Counted from the stretch's first letter, positions 38,622-46,801 are shown. The stretch: 50,267 nt of DNA from a virus (IMGVR_UViG_3300036760_000785:1-50267), one strand, 5' to 3'. Translations and numbers: made by a program. The notes: generated by a model not told the origin, from the letters alone.

Positions 38622-40252
38622 GCTGGCAGACTGAGGCAGATAAATTCGTCAATGATCCCGTCGTGCTTTGTGATCTTGCCCTTTCGAGTGGCATATTGCG
38701 ATGGTCAACAGATTTCGTTCGTCCAGAGAGTAGTACCGCATATGTAGGACAGATTCTTTCCCTCCCAATAATCGGTACATCCATTGGCGATCTTGCTCGG
38801 ACATTCGATTTTGCAACTGTCAAAATAATTCTGGCCGACCCAGAGAGGTTGCTTCGTGAGGCGGCGGAGACAGAAGGCATCAAAAATAAAACACTAACAA
38901 TTAAAATCTCATTTTCAAACATTGACTTGGATAATGCCTTGGTGGTATTTACGGGCCGTATCTATCAGTATAAACCACTTGATGGTTTACGTTACGAGAT
39001 TGAGGCGGAACAAACAATTAAGAATATGTTCGAACTCTATCCTGACAAAAATATCAATTCCACAGATTATCCATCAGCCTTCAGCGGCGTATTGGGTCTG
39101 GTTATTCCAGTGGTCTGGGGCACCGTCTCATCGGTAGATGGGCCATGCAGAACATTCATGGTTGATGAAACGCAAGATGCTGAGAAACATCTTGTTGGCC
39201 TTCAGCACGGCGGGCCGCTTACGGTGACGAATGTCAGGCTGAATGGCGTTTTGAAAACCGAAATAACTCATTATACAATCACCACTCAAACAATTGATGG
39301 AAAAGTTCATACGTTGATTTCTTGGGTAGCTGGCGTGAGGCCAATTTCCTCCGATCTGGTTACCTGTAATGCAGCCTTCACGAGCCAGGGCCCGGTTAAG
39401 GCCATAAAGTTTTTTATGATTAATTTTTGCGGTTATGAAGAGGCGGATTTTGACGCGACTAGCTATACAGCAGCTGTGGCAGAAGAAGATGCTAGAGGAT
39501 ATACACTGGATGGGATCATGAATGGGGAAAAAATGCTAGCGTCTTGGATTGACCAAATTCGAAATGAGTTCGAACTAGATGTCTGGCTCGATATGTCAGT
39601 GGGAAAAATCAAATTCCAATATCTTGGACAAGCCCTGGATACTGGAACGACAAAATGGTTTCATGATTATCTGGACATCATTAATTATGAGCCTGACCAG
39701 AAAATAGACCTTCTCATGAATTGGTGCCGTCCGGGCTATAATTATGATTATGTGCAGCAAAATTTCAAGAACTATGGATTTGCAGAGGATGCTGACAGCC
39801 AAACAAAATATGGCGCGGTCTATAAAAGCTATCCAACAACTTATTTCATCCGTAATTCTGATATCGCCGATGATATAGCCGTGTGGAAAGTGGTGCGACA
39901 GCGAAACCCTATTAAATTTGAAAAGTTTCAATTGCCACTGAAGACTTTCTCACTCTCGCTGGCTGAAGTTGTCCGATTCACACATTTTGATGGTCCTGGA
40001 ATCGGCGGATATGATGGTGAATTTTTCCAACTGCGAAAATCGGAGCTTGACTTAAACCAACTTACCCTGTCTGGCATTTTCGAGAACATTGCGAATTTCT
40101 ACGGAAATGAAATGATTTTGGGTAACGAGGATACCCTAGCGCCCGATTGGTTATCCGCTCCGCCAGAAGACCAATATTATGCATATATGGCGGATGAGAC
40201 AACGGGCAAATTCTCAAATGGCGATGAAGGAAAACATATGAATAGCGAGTAA
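38618..40252 (+). CDS. Tail tip/hub protein
   Basis: A 544-residue protein. The first half (ILRWSTDFVRPESSTAYVGQ, then IKISFSNIDLDNALVVFTGR) is beta-rich, like hub proteins that bind the distal tail protein. The rest has mixed fold with LLMNWCRPGYNYDYVQQNFK. It precedes the fibre gene, so it is likely to anchor it. No peptidase motif is seen. The short tail region after residue 500 may be a fibre-joining segment. Confidence 0.6.
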   Translation: MSWQTEADKFVNDPVVLCDLALSSGILRWSTDFVRPESSTAYVGQILSLPIIGTSIGDLARTFDFATVKIILADPERLLREAAETEGIKNKTLTIKISFSNIDLDNALVVFTGRIYQYKPLDGLRYEIEAEQTIKNMFELYPDKNINSTDYPSAFSGVLGLVIPVVWGTVSSVDGPCRTFMVDETQDAEKHLVGLQHGGPLTVTNVRLNGVLKTEITHYTITTQTIDGKVHTLISWVAGVRPISSDLVTCNAAFTSQGPVKAIKFFMINFCGYEEADFDATSYTAAVAEEDARGYTLDGIMNGEKMLASWIDQIRNEFELDVWLDMSVGKIKFQYLGQALDTGTTKWFHDYLDIINYEPDQKIDLLMNWCRPGYNYDYVQQNFKNYGFAEDADSQTKYGAVYKSYPTTYFIRNSDIADDIAVWKVVRQRNPIKFEKFQLPLKTFSLSLAEVVRFTHFDGPGIGGYDGEFFQLRKSELDLNQLTLSGIFENIANFYGNEMILGNEDTLAPDWLSAPPEDQYYAYMADETTGKFSNGDEGKHMNSE

Positions 40253-40270
40253 TTTGGGAGGTGAACTAAA

Positions 40271-42286
40271 ATGGGATTAATTGATGGAAGCGATGCAGTA
40301 ATCAACCAGGTATTCGGCTATCAATCCTATAACCGACTCAAAAATAATTTCTCATCAATTACAGAGCCCTCCGATTTGCAGGAGGGGATGCTGTGGTACG
40401 ATGAGGCAAATGAAGCACTAAAGCTGAAAAAGGCAGCAGGGCCACTGGTGGATGTGTATCCAGTAGCAAGTGTTATTCCAGAAGGGACGATTATCGCGCA
40501 GGTTGGCGGATATTATGCCGATGGAAACAATGGCGGCTATACCCCCGCTCTAGGTGCTAATACGGTGGCAGCTGTCAATGCGAGGCTTAATGCGGCCGGG
40601 TGGTATGTTTGCGATGGTTCACCATTAAATCTTGCGGAAAGTACAATATTCAATGGTCCGGGCCGCTACCTCCCAAATCTTACTGATTCAAGGTTTCTGC
40701 AAGGCTACACTGCGGCGGGCGGAATCGGTGGAGAGAATACAAATAGCCATACACACGCGGTGGGGACACTGGCGAATGCGGCGGAAGCAAGTCATACCCA
40801 CGGAGCCACGGGGTTATCAAATGCGGCGGAAGCAAGTCATACCCATGCAGCTGGGGCAATCACGGTAAATGCAGAGGCATCGCATACCCATGCAGTCGGG
40901 ACGTTAGCAAACGCGGCGGAGGCGACGCATACTCATGGAGCCACGGGGCTATCAAATGCGGCAGAAGCAACGCATACCCATGCTATTAGCGGAAATACAG
41001 CCGCAGAGGCAAGTCACACCCATGCAGCTGGAACATTGACTGCAGCAGCACATACGCATGGGGCTACTGGGCTATCAAACGCGGCGGAGGCGACGCATAC
41101 CCATGCGGCTGGGGCAATTACGGTCAATGCGGAAGCATCTCATACCCATGATGCATCGGATGCAGGTGGGGCGTTGGTAAATGCGGCGGAGGCGACGCAT
41201 ACCCATGCGGCTGGGGCAATCACAGTCAATGCGGAAGCAGCGCATACCCATAATGCGTCGGATGTAAATGGGGCATTGGTAAATGCGGCGGAAGCAAGTC
41301 ATACCCACGCAGCTGGGGCAATCACGGTTAATGCAGAGGCATCGCATACCCATGCGGTCGGGACATTAGCGAATGCAGCAGAAGCAGCACATACCCACGG
41401 AGTCGGCACAATGTATGCAGTGAATGAGGCATCCCATACGCACTCTATTAACCCTCCAAGTACAGATTCTGGTCATTCCTCTTTAACAACGTCGATGAGA
41501 GAAGGTACAGGAAGTTTGCTTTATGTAGCTGACGAGGACCACCTTCATAGTGTCAATATTGATCCTTTTACCTCTGGTGCGGGTTCATCGCATTTCCACA
41601 ATTTAGATGGAACATCTGGTGCAGGCTCATCGCATAACCATGCAATTTCTGGCTCTACGGCCGCAGGCTCTTCGCATACCCACACCGCATCGGGTGCCGC
41701 CACGGGCGCGGGTTCGTCCCACAACCATGCGATTAGCGGAAAGACGGCCGCAGGCTCTTCGCATACTCATACTGCATCAGGTGCCGCCACGGGCGCGGGT
41801 TCGTCCCACAACCATGCGATTAGCGGAAAGACGGCCGCAGGCTCTTCGCATACTCATACTGCATCAGGTGCCGCCACGGGTGCGGGTTCGTCCCATAACC
41901 ATGCGATTAGTGGAGCGACTGCCAGTGCGACTCCAGCCGTATCAGGTTCTACGGCGGCAGGTTCAAGCCATTTACACGGCATTTCAATTACGAGTGCGGC
42001 CGGTTCATCGCACACCCACGCAATTTCAGGCTCCACAGCAGCAGGCTCATCGCATAACCATGCAATTTCTGGCTCTACGGCCGCAGGCTCTTCGCATACC
42101 CACACCGCATCGGGTGCTGCCACAGGTGCTGGCTCATCGCACACCCACGCAATTTCAGGCTCCACGGCGGCGGGCACGTCGCATACCCATACGATTTCAG
42201 GAGCATCCGCAGTACCGTCAGATACAGAGAACAGGCCCAAGTTTTTAAATTGCTTTTATTTGATTTATGTTCTTGCGGGTCTATAA
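40271..42286 (+). CDS. Histidine-rich tail fibre with about 31 HxH motifs
   Basis: A 671-residue protein. Residues 1-150 are an attachment and tail-collar-like domain (GTIIAQVGGYYADGN, then GWYVCDGSPLN, LPNLTDSRFLQG). Residues 160-640 consist of repeats of about 12-15 residues, each with HTH or HNH (AEASHTHAAG and GSSHTHTASG types), about 31 in total. The C-terminus ends PKFLNCFYLIYV, a typical fibre tip. Phage fibres with HxH motifs coordinate iron along a trimeric needle. The repeat number and two repeat types suggest growth by unequal exchange. The start follows GGGAGG at 40255-40260. Confidence 0.88.
   Translation: MGLIDGSDAVINQVFGYQSYNRLKNNFSSITEPSDLQEGMLWYDEANEALKLKKAAGPLVDVYPVASVIPEGTIIAQVGGYYADGNNGGYTPALGANTVAAVNARLNAAGWYVCDGSPLNLAESTIFNGPGRYLPNLTDSRFLQGYTAAGGIGGENTNSHTHAVGTLANAAEASHTHGATGLSNAAEASHTHAAGAITVNAEASHTHAVGTLANAAEATHTHGATGLSNAAEATHTHAISGNTAAEASHTHAAGTLTAAAHTHGATGLSNAAEATHTHAAGAITVNAEASHTHDASDAGGALVNAAEATHTHAAGAITVNAEAAHTHNASDVNGALVNAAEASHTHAAGAITVNAEASHTHAVGTLANAAEAAHTHGVGTMYAVNEASHTHSINPPSTDSGHSSLTTSMREGTGSLLYVADEDHLHSVNIDPFTSGAGSSHFHNLDGTSGAGSSHNHAISGSTAAGSSHTHTASGAATGAGSSHNHAISGKTAAGSSHTHTASGAATGAGSSHNHAISGKTAAGSSHTHTASGAATGAGSSHNHAISGATASATPAVSGSTAAGSSHLHGISITSAAGSSHTHAISGSTAAGSSHNHAISGSTAAGSSHTHTASGAATGAGSSHTHAISGSTAAGTSHTHTISGASAVPSDTENRPKFLNCFYLIYVLAGL
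40748..42195 (+). repeat. Coding tandem repeats of the fibre gene
   Basis: Degenerate tandem repeats of about 36-90 nt encode the HxH units. The first half uses NAAEASHTH-type units (40748-41440) and the second half GSSHTHTASG/GSSHNHAISG-type units (41570-42195). Several second-half copies are identical over more than 60 nt (for example those starting near 41680, 41760 and 41850), which shows recent duplication or conversion. Confidence 0.85.
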
Positions 42287-42314
42287 TATAACTATCAACA
42301 TAGAGGAGGATATC

Positions 42315-42578
42315 ATGAGTTATGAGGTAAAATACAAAACTCCTAGAGCATGGTTCTGGAAAACCATAAAAAACGTCAGAGGAGACTTGTTTTTTTGTGA
42401 TGACCGGCCAGGTGGGTCGAATCAACCGCTTCCCGTGAGGGTGATGGTGCTTGAGGATAATACAAGAATCGAGTTGCCGATGAACAACTTGATTTTAAAA
42501 TTTTCCCCAGCCCGATTTCTCGATGTCATTCAGAGAGTTGAAGCCGAGACGGGCCAGACTTTAAAAATAAAAAAATGA
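42315..42578 (+). CDS. Small protein after the fibre gene
   Basis: An 87-residue protein with SYEVKYKTPRAWFWKTIKNV and RVMVLEDNTRIELP, probably a small beta-domain. The start is fixed by GAGGAGGA at 42303-42310. The upstream frame also has a non-ATG start at 42267, which would overlap the fibre gene, but the ribosome-binding site favours 42315. It could be a fibre-assembly chaperone by position. This is unproven. Confidence 0.55.
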   Translation: MSYEVKYKTPRAWFWKTIKNVRGDLFFCDDRPGGSNQPLPVRVMVLEDNTRIELPMNNLILKFSPARFLDVIQRVEAETGQTLKIKK

Positions 42579-43528
42579 ACGAGAACGATCTTAACTATTT
42601 AGCTGGGATTGTCTCTGCTATTCAAAAGCGTCTTGCATTATTGGCTGGACTCACTTCCTTTGGCATGGCAAATTATTTAGTTGGTATGAATGCTGCTGCA
42701 AATGCCCTGGAGTACAAGCAACTTCTGGGTACGACGAACCAGATAACCGTAACTCATGCGGCAGGCTCAATAACGTTGGCTGCACCGCAGGATTTGCATA
42801 CAGGGGCAGGCCCGACCTTCGACCATGTTCATCTGACGAGTGGAATAATATCTACAGGTTCAATTAAAGTTACTACGGATGGAGTAAAATTTGAACTATA
42901 TGAAAGTGATGTACCCGAAACAGATGCCTACCTGAAACTGCTAAACTCAACTACATTACCAGGAGTTTTTGGACCTATATTTTATGGAAAATCAAACTAT
43001 AGTTCTATCGTTGGACTATATCTTGTCGGTGACACTACTGATGATGCGGGTACAGCGCCTATAGTCTTGATGTCTGCAAGACAAAATAATACTACGGTGG
43101 CTACTAGACCTCTTTTTGCTATTGGGAATTATGCTACTTTGAGAATGGAAGTTCTCCCTTTAGGAGAAATACAAACACTGCCTTCTGATAGAGCAGCTTC
43201 GCCAGTTTATTGTACAGGTCCTCTCAACTTTTTTGGGTACAACGCTTCCAAAGCAGATGATGCGATTATATATCTCCCCCCTGTCACTACTAACGGTTTT
43301 GGGGTAGTGATAGCCAGTCCTTCTGGAGCAACGATAGCAGAGAGAACTCAATTTTTTGTAGACAATGATGGCGATGTTACACTCATAAACAATTCAACGA
43401 ATGTGGTTGCGAACGCTGATACAGACACCAAACTTTGCATCGGGACAGCAGCAGCACAAGAACCGCTTCAAATCAAGAATAGACTTGGAGGAACTAGGAT
43501 TCTGAACATTATGTTTTGGTACGACTGA
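42575..43528 (+). CDS. Second tail fibre or spike-like protein
   Basis: A 317-residue protein. The N-terminal 60 residues are helical. From residue 60 on, QITVTHAAGSITLAAPQDL then LTSGIISTGSIKVTTDG is typical of fibre shafts and of phage proteins with the so-called peptidase/chaperone-less spike ends. The C-terminus ends GGTRILNIMFWYD. It overlaps the preceding gene (ATGA) and comes before the glycosidase-like protein. Confidence 0.6.
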   Translation: MNENDLNYLAGIVSAIQKRLALLAGLTSFGMANYLVGMNAAANALEYKQLLGTTNQITVTHAAGSITLAAPQDLHTGAGPTFDHVHLTSGIISTGSIKVTTDGVKFELYESDVPETDAYLKLLNSTTLPGVFGPIFYGKSNYSSIVGLYLVGDTTDDAGTAPIVLMSARQNNTTVATRPLFAIGNYATLRMEVLPLGEIQTLPSDRAASPVYCTGPLNFFGYNASKADDAIIYLPPVTTNGFGVVIASPSGATIAERTQFFVDNDGDVTLINNSTNVVANADTDTKLCIGTAAAQEPLQIKNRLGGTRILNIMFWYD

Positions 43529-43534
43529 GGAAAA

Positions 43535-44485
43535 ATGAAAACATATATCGGAACTAGCATTTACGAGATTATCACGCAGGACTTGGAGGCTATCAAAACT
43601 TTCTTGAAGAAGTTGCATGACGCTGGTGGGAATGCTACGGAGATGTTTTTCATTTTTACGTGGTGGGGTGGTGAGCAATTTCAGCCTTACCCCATCGTTG
43701 GACAGAAGGAAGAGGATGGCATAATAAGTCCTCTTTGTGATTTATCCCAATGGAACTTGCTCGCCTGGGCGAAGTGGAAGCAAGTTTTCAAAACCTGTGC
43801 AGAAAATAAAATCACGCCATTCATCCGAATACATGACTTTTGTTCTCTGAAAGACCGCATTGGTAAGAGAAAATATTGCTTCATAAACAATGTCCAGCGA
43901 GAGAAAGGACAACTTCATGGTGGGATTTGGGAAGTGCCGGTTAGGAAGTATTATTCAAGATTAAATCAGGTTCTAATTAACAAGTTGAAGGATGCTGGTG
44001 TAAAAGAATATTTCTTTATTCCCATGAACGAGGCTGACGTTCTTGATGGAGGTTGGAGCGAGGAAGAAAAGGACAGAGTAAATATAGATTTTCATAAATG
44101 GTATCTGAAAGACTTGACTTCTAGGGGTGTCCCGAAATCTCACATAATTATGAATCCAAGCAGAAATATCAAAGAAACAGAAGCCCTCGGCTGTCGGCTT
44201 GAATATCATGGCGTCAACAGTCCCGAGACGCTGAAGCTTGGCTTGGCTAAATTCTCAAAAGGCTTCCCTAACGGCGACGGCCACGATAGCTTTGCAAAAG
44301 GACGAGCAGACTACCAGGGTTGGAAAGAGCCGAGCATTAGCCAGGCTAAAGCGATGGGAAAGTTGCTCAAGGGGACGTTCGGGTATTGTTATTTCAATAG
44401 GGCAACAGAAACTAATAAAAAATGTGATATAACCCGAGCCAAATTCGATGTTGTCAAGGAATTAGCCAATCAGATTTTTGGCTGA
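43535..44485 (+). CDS. Glycoside-hydrolase-like TIM-barrel protein
   Basis: A 316-residue protein with a beta/alpha pattern (TEMFFIFTWWGGEQF, ITPFIRIHDF, EYFFIPMNEAD near 166, LEYHGVNSP near 230). The NE in PMNEAD matches the acid/base position of clan GH-A glycosidases, with the Glu in LEYHG as a possible nucleophile. It could degrade host surface polysaccharide, joining the beta-helix protein in the same purpose. There is no signal peptide. It may sit on the tail. The end overlaps the opposite-strand gene by 16 nt. Confidence 0.6.
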   Translation: MKTYIGTSIYEIITQDLEAIKTFLKKLHDAGGNATEMFFIFTWWGGEQFQPYPIVGQKEEDGIISPLCDLSQWNLLAWAKWKQVFKTCAENKITPFIRIHDFCSLKDRIGKRKYCFINNVQREKGQLHGGIWEVPVRKYYSRLNQVLINKLKDAGVKEYFFIPMNEADVLDGGWSEEEKDRVNIDFHKWYLKDLTSRGVPKSHIIMNPSRNIKETEALGCRLEYHGVNSPETLKLGLAKFSKGFPNGDGHDSFAKGRADYQGWKEPSISQAKAMGKLLKGTFGYCYFNRATETNKKCDITRAKFDVVKELANQIFG

Positions 44486-44640
44486 AATTTCCTGGCAAGA
44501 TATTCCTTGATAGCCTGCCGAATCACTGAGGCCATCGTTCTCATTTCGGCAGCTGCCATCTCAGAAAGTTGTTGGTGATGTTCTTTTGATATGCGGACAA
44601 TAACCGCCTGAGTTTCTTTGGTTTTAGATTTTTCTTTCAT
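44470..44640 (-). CDS. Ribbon-helix-helix DNA-binding protein
   Basis: A 56-residue protein on the minus strand: a beta strand (QAVIVRISKEH), a helix and turn, then ASVIRQAIKEYL. This is the CopG/Arc ribbon-helix-helix fold, which binds operator DNA as a dimer. AAAGGAG precedes its ATG (read on the minus strand at 44651-44645). It is the second gene of the leftward operon and may control the divergent region near 45.5 kb. Confidence 0.75.
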   Translation of the reverse strand: MKEKSKTKETQAVIVRISKEHHQQLSEMAAAEMRTMASVIRQAIKEYLARKFQPKI

Positions 44641-44701
44641 TTTTCTCCTTTGCCCGGCCTTGCCACCGAGCCGGCGTTTACGGCGGCTCTCGCCGCCTGG
44701 C

Positions 44702-45439
44702 TCACCTCAACATTGGATATAAATATTCCATTAACTTTTTTGTCTGCCATTTTCTCTCTGCGTCCCAAGCTGTATCCCAAACTGCGGCCCTGGTTACATT
44801 CTCGGCTATGTCCTCGGCTGCATTCTCGGCTGCGGCCCTGGCTGCGGCCCTAGCTGCGCCCCAGACTGCGTCCCTGGCTACATTCTTAACTGCGGCCCTG
44901 GCTGCGGCCCCGGCTGCGTCCTTGGCTGCGGAACTGGCTGCGGCCCCGGCTGCACCCTCGGCTGCGTCCCAGGCTGCGTCCTCGGCTGCACCCTCGGCTG
45001 CGGCCTCGGCTGCGGCCTTGGCTGCAAATAGCTCCTTTTCTGTGATGCTCCCCTGAAGGTATTTTTCCGCAGCCTCAATCGCCTTGCGGGGCCGGTGATC
45101 TTTCGGATAATATTTTTCATACACCGGAAGAACCCTTCTTGCAACTTCGCAGGCAAAGAGTCTTGCAGTCTTTTCATTCCAAGTTTTTACCTTCCGCCCA
45201 AGTCTTGCCTCCTGCACTACGATTTTATTGCCATCTTCTATCCTTTCACCCCTAGCCTCTACTTCCCAGATTTCCTCATTCAACCATTCAATTACGTTGT
45301 CTTTTGTACAGAGATGAATGCCATTCTGGCAAACCTTCATCTCTCCCTCTGCCTTAATCCACTTCCGTAGGGGCCAATGAAATTCAGAATATGGCGCCCA
45401 TCTGCCTTTTTTTAGAGCCTTAAAAAGTATTTCTTTCAT
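44702..45439 (-). CDS. DUF7666-like protein with Ala-rich repeats
   Basis: A 245-residue protein. Residues 1-120 resemble phage proteins with KGRWAPYSEFHWPLRKW, CQNGIHLC and VLPVYEKYYPKDHRPRKAIE. Residues 135-225 are AAxxAA-type repeats (AAEGAAEDAAWDAAEGAAGA and similar), a long amphipathic helical run. The minus-strand orientation alone in the whole genome stands out. Its role is unknown. Homologous families occur in many phages without assigned function. The start is set by GAGGAGG on the minus strand. Confidence 0.7.
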   Translation of the reverse strand: MKEILFKALKKGRWAPYSEFHWPLRKWIKAEGEMKVCQNGIHLCTKDNVIEWLNEEIWEVEARGERIEDGNKIVVQEARLGRKVKTWNEKTARLFACEVARRVLPVYEKYYPKDHRPRKAIEAAEKYLQGSITEKELFAAKAAAEAAAEGAAEDAAWDAAEGAAGAAASSAAKDAAGAAARAAVKNVARDAVWGAARAAARAAAENAAEDIAENVTRAAVWDTAWDAERKWQTKKLMEYLYPMLR

Positions 45440-45473
45440 TTTTTCCTCCTCTTTTATTTTTCATTTCAATAAT

Positions 45474-45502
45474 AATATAATACATTTTATAGTGTTTGTC
45501 AA
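45474..45502 (-). promoter_or_regulatory. Promoter for the leftward operon
   Basis: On the minus strand TTGACA (45502-45497), a 17-nt spacer and TATATT (45479-45474). It would start transcription near 45467 and lead into the 45439 gene with a short leader. The -35 is consensus. Confidence 0.65.
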
Positions 45503-45530
45503 GTAAAATCTTCATATTTTCTTCAACTAT

Positions 45531-45607
45531 TTTGGCACTTTTTGGCAACGAAAATGACAATTTTTGCCCATCTAAACCTTGCCCAACTATGCATGTTTTG
45601 TGCCAAA
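45531..45607. promoter_or_regulatory. Candidate operators in the divergent control region
   Basis: TTTGGCA occurs at 45531-45537 and again exactly 10 nt later at 45541-45547. Its inverse TGCCAAA is at 45601-45607. TTTGGCAC and GTGCCAAA form an 8-bp inverted pair across the region between the two divergent promoters. This looks like sites for the regulator at 45698 or the RHH protein. Which protein binds is not shown. Confidence 0.5.
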
Positions 45608-45656
45608 TAAACAAAAACAACAGAATATTTATTTTCCATTTTTTTTAAAAAATAAC

Positions 45657-45684
45657 TTGACAATTAATAAATATATGATAAAAT
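45657..45684 (+). promoter_or_regulatory. Early rightward promoter
   Basis: TTGACA (45657-45662), a 16-nt spacer and TAAAAT (45679-45684). Transcription would start a few bases before the ATG of the regulator gene at 45698, leaving almost no leader. The AT-rich upstream tract (45641-45654) may serve as an UP element. Confidence 0.65.
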
Positions 45685-45697
45685 AAGGCTAAAGAAA

Positions 45698-45901
45698 ATG
45701 AATAACCTAATTGAACTTTTAAGAAAAACACTTTCGGAAAAAGGGTTGTCACCTGAACGAGCTTGTCATTATATCGGATGTTCGGGAAATGAAATTAGAC
45801 GTTGGTTTAAGGGTATTTCGAAGCCGACCCCGTTATACCAAAAGGCAATCAAAGAGGGCATTGAAAAAATAAAGCGTGAAGAAGAGGGCGGGGAGAATTG
45901 A
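45698..45901 (+). CDS. Small XRE-type helix-turn-helix regulator
   Basis: A 67-residue protein: IELLRKTLSEKGLSPERACHYIGCSGNEIRRWFKG is a lambda-repressor-like HTH (helix 2 ERACHYIG, recognition helix SGNEIRRWF), followed by a short Lys/Glu tail. It is the first gene of the early rightward operon, which makes it a Cro-like or phage-switch regulator candidate. It has no dimerisation or LexA-like cleavage domain, so it is unlikely to be a self-cleaving CI repressor. The ribosome-binding site is weak because the start site lies close to the transcription start. Confidence 0.75.
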   Translation: MNNLIELLRKTLSEKGLSPERACHYIGCSGNEIRRWFKGISKPTPLYQKAIKEGIEKIKREEEGGEN

Positions 45902-45904
45902 AAG

Positions 45905-45990
45905 AGAAAAAGGAGAGTGAGGGAAGTGCTATGTCCACTGTGGGAAATCCTACTATTGATGTGCCTTTCCCTTTCCTCTTTTTTTTTAGC
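45905..45990 (+). terminator. Hairpin element B with T-run (attenuator candidate)
   Basis: Purine-rich GGAGAGTGAGGGAAG pairs imperfectly with CTTTCCCTTTCCTC, followed by nine T (45979-45988). It shares GGGAAGTGCTA and TGGGAAATCCTAC with element C, so the two are copies of one element. Lying after the regulator gene, it could attenuate the early transcript. Confidence 0.5.
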
Positions 45991-46009
45991 CATTATCGTC
46001 TACTAGGCT

Positions 46010-46046
46010 GCGTTAAATGCGTTAACAACGCTAACCAGGGCTAACG
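46010..46046. promoter_or_regulatory. Cluster of GCGTTAAC-like half-sites
   Basis: GCGTTAA (46010-46016), GCGTTAAC (46019-46026), CGCTAAC (46029-46035) and GGCTAACG (46039-46046) make four related half-sites in both orientations, and GCGTT-AAC-AACGC is a small perfect hairpin. The cluster could bind a regulator. It lies just ahead of the 46071 gene. Confidence 0.4.
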
Positions 46047-46070
46047 GCTTGTTTAAAGAGGAAATCAGGC

Positions 46071-46274
46071 GTGACAGGAAAAAACAAAGAGGGCTTAAAA
46101 TCGAAGCCATGCAAAGAATGTTCTATTCTTTTTCAACCCAAAAGGTCATGGCAAGAATATCATTCCGATTCCTGTCGGTATAAAGCTTGGATGCGTAGAA
46201 GAAAATTAGATGGCCCAAAAATTCGAGACCTTGAAACTCGCCTCAAAAAAATTGAGGAGAAACTTGGATTATAA
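46071..46274 (+). CDS. Small zinc-finger protein
   Basis: A 67-residue protein with CKECSILFQPKRSWQEYHSDSC, the CxxC...H..C arrangement of small treble-clef or FCS-like fingers, then a basic helix (RRRKLDGPKIRDLETRLKKI). Likely binds nucleic acid. GTG start after AGAGGAAATC. The coiled C-terminal helix may allow dimerisation. Confidence 0.65.
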   Translation: MTGKNKEGLKSKPCKECSILFQPKRSWQEYHSDSCRYKAWMRRRKLDGPKIRDLETRLKKIEEKLGL

Positions 46275-46301
46275 ATCATGAAGAAAAATAAAGGAGAAAA
46301 A

Positions 46302-46463
46302 ATGAGACCGGATACAGAATGGATGCTTTGGAATGACCTGCTAAATGGCGACGTTAAAAAAGTGGAGGTGTTTTTTTCTCGGGATGAAATAGAAAGTGCA
46401 TTTTTTTCACTAATAAAAAAAACAAAACAAAATTATTATGATTGGAAAATGGGGAAAAAATGA
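46302..46463 (+). CDS. Small protein of unknown function
   Basis: A 53-residue acidic-basic protein. I chose ATG 46302 because AAAGGAG (46291-46297) precedes it. A longer form could start at 46278 (KKNKGEK). It has a helical end (FFSLIKKTKQNYYDWK). No domain recognised. Confidence 0.5.
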   Translation: MRPDTEWMLWNDLLNGDVKKVEVFFSRDEIESAFFSLIKKTKQNYYDWKMGKK

Positions 46464-46527
46464 ACATAGGGGAAGTGCTAATAGAGGCTTGGGAAATCCT
46501 ACAAAAGGCATGCCTTCCTCTGCCCCA
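46450..46527 (+). ncRNA. Structured leader (hairpin element C)
   Basis: TGGGG (46450-46454) pairs with CCCCA (46523-46527). AGGGGAAG (46468-46475) pairs with CTTCCTCT (46514-46521) with one G-T pair. The loop contains TGGGAAATCCTAC, also present in element B. It is followed by TTTTT and AAAAAGGAGG, the ribosome-binding site of the 46547 gene, as element A is followed by that of the 493 gene. Confidence 0.55.
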
Positions 46528-46546
46528 TTTTTAAAAAGGAGGGAAA

Positions 46547-46801
46547 ATGAACATCGCAATACAAAATAAAGCAAGGATGGAATTTGATGAAGACACATTT
46601 TTTGATGTTCTCCCATATCAATCTCATTGTGCTGAATTAATTTTTTATCCAGGACTTTCCTATTTGGCAATTATAAAAACCAACAAGCATGAACTCAAGA
46701 TATTTCTTTGTCCAGATAAAACTTGGTTTGATGAATATTCGGAAAACATAAAAGAAAAGCTGACAATATTATTTGAAATGGGAATAAAGGAGGGAACATG
46801 A
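46547..46801 (+). CDS. Small protein of unknown function
   Basis: An 84-residue protein with aromatic beta-like stretches (AELIFYPGLSYLAIIKTN, LKIFLCPDKTWFDEY) and a C-terminal helix. The start follows AAAAAGGAGGG. The stop overlaps a 10-codon mini-frame (46798). No family recognised. Confidence 0.6.
   Translation: MNIAIQNKARMEFDEDTFFDVLPYQSHCAELIFYPGLSYLAIIKTNKHELKIFLCPDKTWFDEYSENIKEKLTILFEMGIKEGT

Noticed and set aside
41075-41353. Minus-strand open frame rich in Cys, Met and Arg opposite the fibre repeats
   Set aside because: It is the complement of the fibre's repeat DNA, has no ribosome-binding site, and its periodic composition follows the plus-strand codons.
44808-45177. Plus- and minus-strand Ala- or Gln/Pro/Arg-rich frames over the alanine-repeat gene
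   Set aside because: They are out-of-frame readings of the repeat DNA of the 245-residue minus-strand gene, which has a proper promoter and ribosome-binding site.
45698-45901. CI-type self-cleaving repressor
   Set aside because: Only an HTH domain is present in 67 residues, without a LexA-like peptidase.
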